From NCBI GenBank assembly GCA_963675055.2, contig CAXXJE010000002.1, positions 930,001-994,000 of the forward strand: a stretch of DNA of 64,000 nt, written 5' to 3'. The stretch's first letter is position 1, and each line of letters starts with the position of its first letter. Below the pieces are notes generated by a model. The model was not told where the DNA came from, did not search any database, and saw nothing but the letters and a program-made list of their open reading frames with translations. Position numbers and translations under genes: made by a program. Source of the DNA: PGYT01 sp963675055. GTDB lineage: Bacteria; Bacteroidota; Ignavibacteria; Ignavibacteriales; Melioribacteraceae. Below are positions 26,034-34,528 of the stretch, in pieces.

Positions 26034-27071
26034 CTATGCTGGTTCTTCATGACTTAAACAATGTATTGTTCCAAGCCCCCAAACCAGATCAACAGCATGG
26101 ATGCCGATTACTTCCCGGTCCGGGAATGATTTATTCAGGATATTAAGAGCGATCCTGTCGTTGGTGTCATTAAATGTAGGAACCAGAACAGCATTGTTTG
26201 AAATATAGAAGTTCGCGTAACTGGCCGGAAGCCGGAGTCCCTCAAAAAATAATGGTTTCGGCATTGGCAGTTCAACCACCTTCAGCGTTGAACCGTCTTC
26301 CAGTTTTGCAGTCCTTAGTCTTTCGAAATTCTCTTCGAGATGAGAATAATTGTCCTCGTCGGATTTATCTGCTCTGCAAAGAACCGCAGTGTTGTCGTTT
26401 ACGAATCGACACAAATCATCCACATGCCCGTGAGTGTCGTCTCCGGCTATTCCTTTACCCAGCCAGATAACATTTGTAACGCCGAGATACTGATTAAAGA
26501 CTTTTTCATAATCCTGGTTAGTATATTCCGGATTACGCACCTGTATTGCCGGGTCCAGCAGACACTCTTCCGTCGTTAACAGTGTGCCTTTACCATTATA
26601 GTCAATGGCCCCGCCTTCGAGTACAACAGGATTATTTTTATAGACGGCATCCCGTAACTCAAGTCCGGTACTTTTTGCAATCGCCGCAGGAATACTTTTG
26701 TCAAGTCTCCAGTTGTCATACTTTGCCCAACCGTTAAATCGGAATCGTACTGCTTCAACTTTCCTTCCCCTTTTAATAAATGCTGGTGAACTGTCCCGCA
26801 TCCAGCCCCGATCGGTTTTCTTAACGATGAATTCTATCCTGGAAGTGTCAACATGTGCCCGGTTCAGGTAATCTTTTACTCTGACTTTATCTTTAGCTGT
26901 TTGTACTATCAGTCTTACTAATTCACCCGGAACAATATTTTTTATTATTTCGGTATACACCCATGGAATCGGTATAAACTTACCGGGCCAATCTTCTTTT
27001 TGATGAGGCCAGCAAAGTATTGTGGATTTATGTTCCTCCCACTCCGCGGGAATTCTGATCCTGCTGCTCAT
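26034..27071 (-). CDS. aguA: Agmatine deiminase
   Basis: 345 residues of the peptidyl-arginine/agmatine deiminase family. Visible: GWMRDSSPAF, VLEGGAIDYNGKG, GDDTHGHVDDLCRF (His/Asp) and the catalytic Cys in GTIHCLSHE near the C-terminus. Converts agmatine to N-carbamoylputrescine plus ammonia. It starts 2 bp after the stop of the amidase gene on the same strand, giving a two-gene arginine-to-putrescine route. Full length. Confidence 0.93.
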   Translation of the reverse strand: MSSRIRIPAEWEEHKSTILCWPHQKEDWPGKFIPIPWVYTEIIKNIVPGELVRLIVQTAKDKVRVKDYLNRAHVDTSRIEFIVKKTDRGWMRDSSPAFIKRGRKVEAVRFRFNGWAKYDNWRLDKSIPAAIAKSTGLELRDAVYKNNPVVLEGGAIDYNGKGTLLTTEECLLDPAIQVRNPEYTNQDYEKVFNQYLGVTNVIWLGKGIAGDDTHGHVDDLCRFVNDNTAVLCRADKSDEDNYSHLEENFERLRTAKLEDGSTLKVVELPMPKPLFFEGLRLPASYANFYISNNAVLVPTFNDTNDRIALNILNKSFPDREVIGIHAVDLVWGLGTIHCLSHEEPA

Positions 27072-27073
27072 AG

Positions 27074-27970
27074 TTATTTTTCATCCAGGAATCTTTTGGT
27101 AATGCCATCGTACGCATCTATCCGCCGGTCTCGCAGGAAAGGCCAGTTTCTTCTAATCGTCTCAATTTCCGTAATATCTATTTCTGCGGTTAATATTTCT
27201 TCTCTGTTTTCCGAAGCTTGTGCAAGTATTACGCCTTGCGGATCACATATAAATGATGAGCCCCAGAAAATAACCCCGTCCTGTTCTTTAACCGGCTGCT
27301 CAAACCCGGTTCTGTTTACAGAAGCAACGTACACACCATTTGCAATTGCATGCGAACGCTGAATAGTTATCCAGGAATCTTTTTGAGCTTCGCCGTACTT
27401 TTCCTTTTCCGCCGGATGCCACCCTATAGCCGTTGGATAAAACAGCACTTCCGCACCTTTTAAGGCTGTAAGACGCGCACCTTCCGGATACCACTGGTCC
27501 CAGCAGATTAGTGTTCCAATGCGCCCGTATTTTGTATCGAATGTTTTAAAGCCAAGGTCGCCGGGAGCAAAATAGTACTTCTCATAATATGCGGGATCAT
27601 CAGGAATGTGCATTTTTCGATAAATTCCCGATATTTCACCAGTGGAATCGATTACAACCGCACTGTTGTGATAAAGACCGGCGGCGCGTTTTTCAAATAT
27701 TGGCACCACAATCGCCACATTATTTTTTTTCGCTGCTGCCTGAAAAGCCTCGGTGGATGGACCAGGTATGGTTTCGGCCAGATCGAATGAATTAAAATCT
27801 TCTTTTTGGCAAAAATACTGAGTTCTGTAGAGTTCAGGCAGACAAATTACCTGCGCTCCTTTTTTTGCGGCTTTTTCTACCCAGGAGATAGTATTTCGCG
27901 TGTTTTCATCCGTATCGTCAGTAAACGCAAGCTGAAGAAGTCCTACGGTAAATTTTTTGTTTATATTCAT
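27074..27970 (-). CDS. aguB: N-carbamoylputrescine amidase (nitrilase superfamily)
   Basis: 298 residues with the Glu-Lys-Cys triad of nitrilases: PELYRTQYF (Glu), YRKMHIPDDPAYYEKYYF (Lys), and LICWDQWYPE (Cys). The length and YYFAPGDLG segment match AguB. Hydrolyses N-carbamoylputrescine to putrescine, ammonia and CO2. The downstream gene encodes the matching deiminase, so the pair is a polyamine unit. Confidence 0.93.
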   Translation of the reverse strand: MNINKKFTVGLLQLAFTDDTDENTRNTISWVEKAAKKGAQVICLPELYRTQYFCQKEDFNSFDLAETIPGPSTEAFQAAAKKNNVAIVVPIFEKRAAGLYHNSAVVIDSTGEISGIYRKMHIPDDPAYYEKYYFAPGDLGFKTFDTKYGRIGTLICWDQWYPEGARLTALKGAEVLFYPTAIGWHPAEKEKYGEAQKDSWITIQRSHAIANGVYVASVNRTGFEQPVKEQDGVIFWGSSFICDPQGVILAQASENREEILTAEIDITEIETIRRNWPFLRDRRIDAYDGITKRFLDEK

Positions 27971-28176
27971 AATAATCCCGACAAATTTCTTACTTTAATT
28001 GTATTTAATATAAATAATTAACCCGGAAGTGGGAAATAATTAAAATCACGCTGTCTTATTACAATAATACCGGTAAAAATGAAAAAATTACCGGATTAAT
28101 TTACCTTTCCTAAGAATCATAAAAATTAGTGATGAGATAAAAGTTGATTTTGGCTCTGTAAATAAGCTTTTAAAAA

Positions 28177-28192
28177 TGTGACAGATCGCACA
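28177..28192. promoter_or_regulatory. CRP-like palindrome upstream of the 28254 gene
   Basis: TGTGACAGATCGCACA fits TGTGA-N6-TCACA with one mismatch and lies 62 bp before the ATG at 28254. It is the second such site in the window (also 8166-8181). Confidence 0.4.
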
Positions 28193-28253
28193 GTTGCGGT
28201 ACGGTTTTTGCTAAATATACAGACGAAGTAATTTTTTCGAGAGGAATGCTTTT

Positions 28254-28694
28254 ATGGCAAAGAAAAATATTGCAGTATGCTGGGCGGAACAAATAGATAA
28301 GGACTTTCTTGAGACTTCCCTTAATGAAAGTTGGGAATTAACTTATGTAAAGAATTTTGAGACCCTGGATTACGAAATGAATAAAGGCAGCATTGATATT
28401 GCTCTCGTTAAGTTGGAAAAGGGAAATATTCAAGATATTATTAACAGCAAGGTGAGATTGAAATTATTACAAAAAGCTTACGGTATTCCAATAGCTTTTT
28501 TTGTTAAATACGATAATCCTTTCATTGAAGCAAATTACCAGTTACTTATTGTTGAAGACACGGAAATAATTACAGTTAATGCTAAAACCGTGGAAAAAAT
28601 AATGACTAAAATGATTCCCCGCTTTATGTACTCGTCTATGGGTAATTACGATTCATACCATCTGGACGGCAGGTCTTATAATTTCGCGGTGTAG
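28254..28694 (+). CDS. Hypothetical protein, receiver-like strand-helix pattern
   Basis: 146 residues with a GAGAGGAA box before the ATG. The first half alternates strands and helices (NIAVCWAEQ, DIALVKLEKG, GIPIAFFVKYDN, LLIVEDTEIITV), which loosely recalls a receiver domain but lacks the phosphorylatable Asp in the expected place. Not recognised as a known family. The 283-bp upstream gap contains only the CRP-like site. Confidence 0.6.
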   Translation: MAKKNIAVCWAEQIDKDFLETSLNESWELTYVKNFETLDYEMNKGSIDIALVKLEKGNIQDIINSKVRLKLLQKAYGIPIAFFVKYDNPFIEANYQLLIVEDTEIITVNAKTVEKIMTKMIPRFMYSSMGNYDSYHLDGRSYNFAV

Positions 28695-28715
28695 ATCTTA
28701 AAACTGTTTCCGAAT

Positions 28716-29247
28716 TTATTTGTCTTTCTTGTAGACTCTTACCCAGTCGATATAAACATCGCACGGAAAAACCGCATCGGGTACAATTGCCCCGCCATAG
28801 GGTCTGTTATCGTCTCCGCCCACACCGGCGCTGAGAATTATATAAAACTCACGTATAAACGGAAGTCAATCTGAAAAATGTTGTGAATACTCGGTTGCCA
28901 GTACTCTTCTTCCTCCCCGTCAGCTAATCCATTATCGAATGCATCTCCGTCATTGAAATAGTTTATGAGATAAACATATCGGTCAACATAAAACTCCACT
29001 CTGTCATCAAACCAGTTTATACCATATACATGATACTCTGAGCTGCCTGCATTGACATCATCCGGAAAGCAAAGCCCTGTCCTTTATACTTAACTCCATC
29101 CGGTTTAATTTGTGCTTCGATGGATTCGTTGAGATTAGGTATTCGATAAATGTGTTTCCGCACGACAATCGTTTTTAAGTATTCTGCTTTGGGTATTTTA
29201 GTATGAATGAATAAATTAGTGTGTGATTTTTCAGAAAATTGAGACAC
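28716..29247 (-). pseudogene. Remnant of a GH16 glycoside hydrolase (laminarinase-type)
   Basis: Minus-strand pieces match a GH16 beta-glucanase: SIEAQIKPDGVKYKGQGFAF, then in another frame EYHVYGINWFDDRVEFYVDR (the xxHVYxIxW substrate-cleft strand), then after a third frame change FIREFYIILSAGVGGDDN and finally YIDWVRVYKKDK* (the conserved C-terminal strand). The catalytic ExDxxE region and the N-terminus are missing, and at least two frame changes are present (near 29020 and 28855). Clearly non-functional. Confidence 0.75.
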
Positions 29248-29251
29248 CAGT

Positions 29252-29797
29252 TTGAATCCCGTAAAATTTATAGAGGGCAGTAAAATTTATTTAAGACCCG
29301 TCGAAGAGAGCGATTACGAACTTGTAATGTTCGGTAAGAACAACAGCAGTGTTAGAGAAACTTTGTTTTTAAACAAACCGTTAAACTCGGATGAAATAAA
29401 GATGGAGTTGGAACAGATTGCTGAGAGCAGAGATACAATCATGTTTACTATTTGTAATAGTGATGATGACAAACCGGCGGGACAAACCGGACTTTTCAGG
29501 GTCGATATGGTGAGCCGCGCCGCTGTGTTTTATATAGCCATATACGATCCGGATTACTGGTCACAGGGATTCGGCAAAGAAGCAACTATGCTAATGCTCA
29601 GATACTCATTTGATATACTCAACCTTAACAGAGTTCAACTTCATGTAAGCGCTGAAAACAAACGTGCAGTAGAAGCCTATAAAAAAGCCGGCTATAAAAT
29701 TGAAGGTACATTAAGGGAAGCAATGTATCACAATAACAGGTATGTCGATTTTTATGTAATGGGTATTTTACGAGAGGAATATTACAAATCCAATTAA
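29252..29797 (+). CDS. GNAT N-acetyltransferase (RimJ/RimL-like)
   Basis: 181 residues. IYLRPVEESDYEL at the start and YWSQGFGKEATMLMLRYSF (acetyl-CoA loop Q/RxxGxG/A) then NKRAVEAYKKAGYKIEGTLREA identify the RimJ/RimL-like GNAT group, which acetylates protein N-termini, antibiotics or small amines. The start is TTG at 29252; no in-frame ATG precedes it. It diverges from the GH16 remnant. Confidence 0.85.
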   Translation: MNPVKFIEGSKIYLRPVEESDYELVMFGKNNSSVRETLFLNKPLNSDEIKMELEQIAESRDTIMFTICNSDDDKPAGQTGLFRVDMVSRAAVFYIAIYDPDYWSQGFGKEATMLMLRYSFDILNLNRVQLHVSAENKRAVEAYKKAGYKIEGTLREAMYHNNRYVDFYVMGILREEYYKSN

Positions 29798-29891
29798 GCT
29801 TAGGCTGATATACAGTAATAGTTAAATCTCAAATGTTAAGCGAATTATTCGATAGTAGTATGAGTCGTAAAAGTAAATACCACGAGTTTAT

Positions 29892-31841
29892 ATGAAATCA
29901 GGAATACTGATTATTTTTTTTATTGCAATCACCCTCAGGCTGAATGCTCAACCCGATCCCGATAGTCTGCTAAAATCAATGAACAGTCTCGATTCGGAAA
30001 ACCGTATCAGTAAGCTGAATGAACTGTGCTGGGAGTACAGAAGCCAGGACCCGGAGCTTGCAATTAAATACGGACTCCTGGCGGCAAAGGAACTGGACAA
30101 TGATAGTGAAAGTAAACTTCGTTCAGTGACATATAATTATCTGGGAGTTATTTACGGCAATCTCGGTAAACTTGATTCAGCATTTTACTATTATAACCTG
30201 GCCATAGCCTCTGCGAGAGACATTGAGGACTCGGTTCAGATCGCCTATTCACTCAACAACATTGGTGATTACTATTTTAAGAATGCCCTTTATTCAATTG
30301 CACTTGAGAAAATATTTGAAGCTAATGAAATCTTCGACAGGATCGGTGATGACAGGGGCTATGCTTATACGTTGAACGATATCGGTGAGATTTATCTTAA
30401 GCAGAAGGATTACGACAAAGCCCTTGAATACTTTCTAAAATCAGGACAGATCCGTTCGGATAATGATGACAAAAGAGGAATGGCGAAATCCCTGATTAAT
30501 CAGGCAGCTGTACTTGTTAACAAAGGATTGGATAACGAGGCTTTGGAAATTTATTACAAAGCTCTTTATTTGAGTAAAGAGATTGGATATGTTAAAGGTG
30601 AAAGCTGGGTGTGGGCGGGGATCAGTGATATTTACTTTAAACAGGGCAACTTCGAACAAGCTCTTGAGAACAGACAGAATGCATTAAAGATTGATTTAGA
30701 AATCGGGAACAAATACGGTGAACTTATTAACTATAATCAGATAGGTTTGATCTATCTGCAAACCAATCAGATTAAACTTGCCGAGAAATATCTGATCGAA
30801 GCAAAAGCGGAGAGTGGAAGCACCGGACATCTTGACCAGTTGATGATAAGCTATAATTACCTAAAAAATTTATATGTAAAAGCGGGAGATTATTACAAAG
30901 GATATAAATACCTGAGCTCGTACGAATCTTTAAAAGACAGCATTTACAGTCATGAAAACTACAACCGGATTGCTGATTTGCAAACCGCATTTTTTACCGA
31001 AAGAAAGGAACGGGAAAACGAGTTGCTGAAGAAAGATATTGAGTTTGAACAGGCAACCCGCAACTACCTGCTGTTAATTTTTGTGTTGATAATCGTTGCC
31101 GGTCTTGTGATAATTTCGAAATATAAATCGGAGCGCAGATCCAACAAGTTATTAAAGGAGAATAATCTTCAGAAAGACAAAATGTTTTCAATTGTCGGTC
31201 ACGACTTGAGGAATCCAGCCGGAGCGGTTAACAACTACCTTGAATTAATTTCCATACAATATGAGTCGTTTACAGATGAAGAGAAAAAAGAGTTAATTAC
31301 CCAGGCATACAGTGCCAGCGAGATACTGATAAGTTTGTTGCAGGAGCTGTTGGAGTGGGGAAGGTTAAGCCGGGACTTAATACAAATCCGTCCGGAAGTT
31401 TTTAATCTAAATGAATCAGTAGAAGAAATTTTCAAAATGCTTTCGTCGAGCGCAGCACAAAAAAATATTAATCTTCTTTTTGATGGTTGCAATATTCAGG
31501 TTGAAACGGATAAAGTCATGATTAATACGGTTCTTCGAAATTTTGTTAGTAATGCTATCAAATTTACACCAAGAGAGGGATCGGTTAGAATATCGTATTC
31601 GGAAGATGAACACTTCAATTATATTTCGACTATTGATACCGGCATTGGTATTGAACCTGAAAGAGCAGCCGAAATATTCAGAATAGATAAGTCAACATCC
31701 ACAAAAGGAACTGAGAATGAACCGGGAACCGGACTCGGGCTTCCAATCTGTAAAGAGTTTGTTGAGAAGTGCGGAGGAAAAATACGGGTTAATTCAAAGG
31801 TTGGGAAAGGATCAACTTTTACCATAGTCCTGCCGAAATAG
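29892..31841 (+). CDS. Membrane sensor histidine kinase with periplasmic TPR repeats
   Basis: 649 residues. Signal peptide 1-19; six or more TPR repeats about 55-345 (YNYLGVIYGNLGKLDSAFYY, LNDIGEIYLKQKDYDKALEY, ...); a membrane helix about 390-410 (NYLLLIFVLIIVAGLVII). Then HisKA with HDLRNPAGAVNN (phosphorylated His near residue 437), and HATPase with N-box NFVSNAIKFTP, G1 DTGIGIEPE and G2 GTGLGLPICKEF. No response regulator gene is adjacent; the orphan receiver-CheB at 21690 is 7 kb away and not obviously linked. Confidence 0.92.
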   Translation: MKSGILIIFFIAITLRLNAQPDPDSLLKSMNSLDSENRISKLNELCWEYRSQDPELAIKYGLLAAKELDNDSESKLRSVTYNYLGVIYGNLGKLDSAFYYYNLAIASARDIEDSVQIAYSLNNIGDYYFKNALYSIALEKIFEANEIFDRIGDDRGYAYTLNDIGEIYLKQKDYDKALEYFLKSGQIRSDNDDKRGMAKSLINQAAVLVNKGLDNEALEIYYKALYLSKEIGYVKGESWVWAGISDIYFKQGNFEQALENRQNALKIDLEIGNKYGELINYNQIGLIYLQTNQIKLAEKYLIEAKAESGSTGHLDQLMISYNYLKNLYVKAGDYYKGYKYLSSYESLKDSIYSHENYNRIADLQTAFFTERKERENELLKKDIEFEQATRNYLLLIFVLIIVAGLVIISKYKSERRSNKLLKENNLQKDKMFSIVGHDLRNPAGAVNNYLELISIQYESFTDEEKKELITQAYSASEILISLLQELLEWGRLSRDLIQIRPEVFNLNESVEEIFKMLSSSAAQKNINLLFDGCNIQVETDKVMINTVLRNFVSNAIKFTPREGSVRISYSEDEHFNYISTIDTGIGIEPERAAEIFRIDKSTSTKGTENEPGTGLGLPICKEFVEKCGGKIRVNSKVGKGSTFTIVLPK

Positions 31842-31861
31842 AAACTCGATTTAGTATTATT

Positions 31862-32290
31862 TCACCCGGTTATAAATCTTATAAAGCCGCTCTTATTCGT
31901 AAATCTATTTTTAACCAAAGCCTGCAATGAGTATTTTCCCGGTCCGGTCAGGAATAAAAGCAAATAACCCGCCAAATACATCAATGCTTTTTCCTTCATC
32001 CCGAAAGGATCCTCAAAGTGATATATTACTCCGGCAATGAACATGGTTATGATAAGCGCAAGCGAACCGAATCGGGTGAACAATCCCAATGCCACAAGCA
32101 GCGCAACAAAGAATTCGGCAAACACGGCAAGTCCCATGCTTATTGTTGAACCTAGTCCGAACGGATCAAAAAATTTTATTTCTCCACCGGATAATAGACG
32201 GTTTAACTTTCCCCATCCATGACCGAACATCATAAACAGGCTTATTGATACTCTGAACAATAATAAGCCCAGGTCGGTTAAGTTTATCAT
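31862..32290 (-). CDS. DoxX-family membrane protein
   Basis: 142 residues with four hydrophobic helices and the DoxX pattern LLLFRVSISLFMMFGHGWGKL (N-terminal) and FAEFFVALLVALGLFTRFGSL. The family is involved in thiol or quinone-linked redox processes in some species; the substrate here is unknown. Convergent with the kinase gene. Confidence 0.85.
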   Translation of the reverse strand: MINLTDLGLLLFRVSISLFMMFGHGWGKLNRLLSGGEIKFFDPFGLGSTISMGLAVFAEFFVALLVALGLFTRFGSLALIITMFIAGVIYHFEDPFGMKEKALMYLAGYLLLFLTGPGKYSLQALVKNRFTNKSGFIRFITG

Positions 32291-32446
32291 TTAATCCTCT
32301 TTTGGAATATCAACCTAAAAACCGAATATAAAGTTCATAATATTCTAATGTGCAAAGCACTTAATCTTAATTTTATTTTCACTTTCAGCGCACCTTTCAT
32401 ATTTTAGTGTTACAATTCCAATCACATAAATACAGTTGAATTAAAA

Positions 32447-34306
32447 ATGACACGATTTCGGTTTCTATCATATCTGGTTCTTGTAATACTTCTCTATTTT
32501 CCATCAGCCAGTTTGTATGCACAAGACGATGTACGTTTTATAGTCTTCGGCGACAGCCAGTTCGGTAATCCGCCCGAGTTCGAGCGGATGGTATACGAAG
32601 CATCGCTGCTAAAGCCTGACTTCGCTATACAGGTGGGCGATCTCATTCACGGTTATACCTATGATAAAAACATCCTTCGTGCAGAATGGAAACGGTACAA
32701 AGGTCAGATCAGTCTTATGAACGCTCCATACTACCCGGTTCCGGGCAACCACGATGTTGTTACCGATGAGGCTGAAGAAGTATACATTGAAGAGTGGGGA
32801 AGAGACAAGTTATATTATTCGTTCGATAAAGGCCCCGCACATTTTATAGTTCTCGATAGCTGGTACGGCGAAGCGGACGACAGGATTGAGGAGTGGCAGC
32901 GTAACTGGCTTAAAGATGATTTGGAAACTTATAAGACAAAGTTTACTGCAGATGAATTTAAGAGGAAATCAATATTCATCTTTCTGCACAGTCCTTTGTG
33001 GCAATACCCGGATGACCATGAAGGAAGACAGGACTGGTATAAAGTGCAGGAGATACTAAAGGAGTACCCCGTTAAACTTGTTATGGGCGGACACACGCAC
33101 GAACACGTATGGAAAAACAGCGAAGGTATAGACTACCTGATAATTAATTCTGCGGGAGTTCACAGGGAAAATGTTCGGGGCGGTAAGTTTTCTGCGTTCC
33201 TTCATGTTACTGCTTCCGGCGATGGTTCGGTTGAATACGCGGCTATTAAAGCGGGATCAGTCTTTCCGCTGGATACTGTTAATCCAACTGATCGGAAGGA
33301 AGCAACTAAGTATAATATTACAGAGAAGACAATACTTATGCCCGAATGGAATGAAGGGCAGCCGATGAACAGAACAGTTGATGTTGAAATAGATAACAGG
33401 CTTGACGAGGAAAGACTATTCAGACTCGACTGGTATATTCCGTATAAAGCCGATTTACAAATTGTGCCGGAAAGTAAATGGCTGCTTATCCCGCCGGACA
33501 GTTCTATTGTTGAATCGTTCAGCTTCAAATCAGATAATACACCGTCTGTTGATTTGATGCCGCATTTAAATATTTCATCAACCGAAAGGTATAGAACCGG
33601 TGCGCTCTCAAGAGAGTTGGAAAAGAAATACAGGAATGGAGAAATCCATGTAGACGGATATGATCCGACTATAAAACTTGATGATACTTACGAACACACC
33701 GGTGTTTACAGGCTCTACCTGCCTCCTTCAGTTACAGCTAAAAGACTTGACGGATCAATTGTAATCGATGGAAATCTTGATGATGATGCATGGTCTGCTG
33801 CGGATAAAATTGTATTCGGCAAGGATGGTTCTATGGAATCGGTATCTAGCGAAGTGTCAATATTATACAGCGTCGAGTATCTTTACATAGCCGCACGACT
33901 CGAAGAACCTGTTCCGGGTATGATTCAGACTAATGCCGGCGGGGATATTCCGCTTACATGGAATGACGATGATATAGAGTTCTTCTTCGATACAGATAGG
34001 AGTCAAAAGGATTATATAAGACTATTCCAGAATGCAGCCGGAACGAGGTTCAATTCGCTTCAGAGATGGGTGGAAAATAAATACTTCCAAAGCAAGTATA
34101 AGAGCGCAATCAAAATCAATAATGACTCATGGGTAATTGAAATGGAAATACCCTGGAGTGATATTGATCTCAAAACTCCTCCCGTTTCCAGAGATAAATG
34201 GGGATTCAATATCGGGCGGCATCGTCCGCACGGAATGAATAAGGAAATGCGCTGGGCGGGCGGATTATATAACCCTCAGAAATACGGTGTGCTGGTTTTT
34301 GAATAA
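32447..34306 (+). CDS. Secreted calcineurin-type metallophosphoesterase with C-terminal CBM9-like domain
   Basis: 619 residues. Signal peptide 1-25. The phosphoesterase domain has all usual metal ligands: FGDSQFG, VGDLIHG, PGNHDVV, FLHSPLW and GGHTHEH. A middle beta-rich region is followed by a C-terminal domain (about 425-619) with DGSIVIDGNLDDDAWSAA, SILYSVEYLYIAARL and NDDDIEFFFDTD, which matches the CBM9-like carbohydrate-binding fold common in exported enzymes of this lineage. The periplasm or cell surface is the likely location; the phosphate ester substrate is unknown. Confidence 0.88.
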   Translation: MTRFRFLSYLVLVILLYFPSASLYAQDDVRFIVFGDSQFGNPPEFERMVYEASLLKPDFAIQVGDLIHGYTYDKNILRAEWKRYKGQISLMNAPYYPVPGNHDVVTDEAEEVYIEEWGRDKLYYSFDKGPAHFIVLDSWYGEADDRIEEWQRNWLKDDLETYKTKFTADEFKRKSIFIFLHSPLWQYPDDHEGRQDWYKVQEILKEYPVKLVMGGHTHEHVWKNSEGIDYLIINSAGVHRENVRGGKFSAFLHVTASGDGSVEYAAIKAGSVFPLDTVNPTDRKEATKYNITEKTILMPEWNEGQPMNRTVDVEIDNRLDEERLFRLDWYIPYKADLQIVPESKWLLIPPDSSIVESFSFKSDNTPSVDLMPHLNISSTERYRTGALSRELEKKYRNGEIHVDGYDPTIKLDDTYEHTGVYRLYLPPSVTAKRLDGSIVIDGNLDDDAWSAADKIVFGKDGSMESVSSEVSILYSVEYLYIAARLEEPVPGMIQTNAGGDIPLTWNDDDIEFFFDTDRSQKDYIRLFQNAAGTRFNSLQRWVENKYFQSKYKSAIKINNDSWVIEMEIPWSDIDLKTPPVSRDKWGFNIGRHRPHGMNKEMRWAGGLYNPQKYGVLVFE

Positions 34307-34363
34307 TGTTAACTCAATTTGTTGAGGGGATTAGATAGAAGTAACTTTAAATATGTATTTTCT

Positions 34364-34491
34364 TGTCATCCCGACGATCCCGATCCGTCAAGCGACGGAT
34401 ATCGGAAGAGGAGAGATCTTTAATCGTATGTAAATTATATTTTAGGATTTCTTACCCCGGTCATGAAACTAACCGGGGATTCGAAATGACA
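34364..34491. repeat. Dispersed TGTCAT/ATGACA-bounded intergenic repeat
   Basis: Bounded by TGTCATCCCGA at 34364 and ATGACA at 34486-34491, with two internal hairpins: CGATCCGTC-AAGC-GACGGAT and CCCCGGT/ACCGGGG (34455-34461, 34472-34478). Similar sequence occurs at 37027-37138, 45385-45460 and, in part, 51560-51600. Confidence 0.65.
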
Positions 34492-34528
34492 ATATTTACA
34501 TTTGAGACAACTCCTATGATTAGGATTA

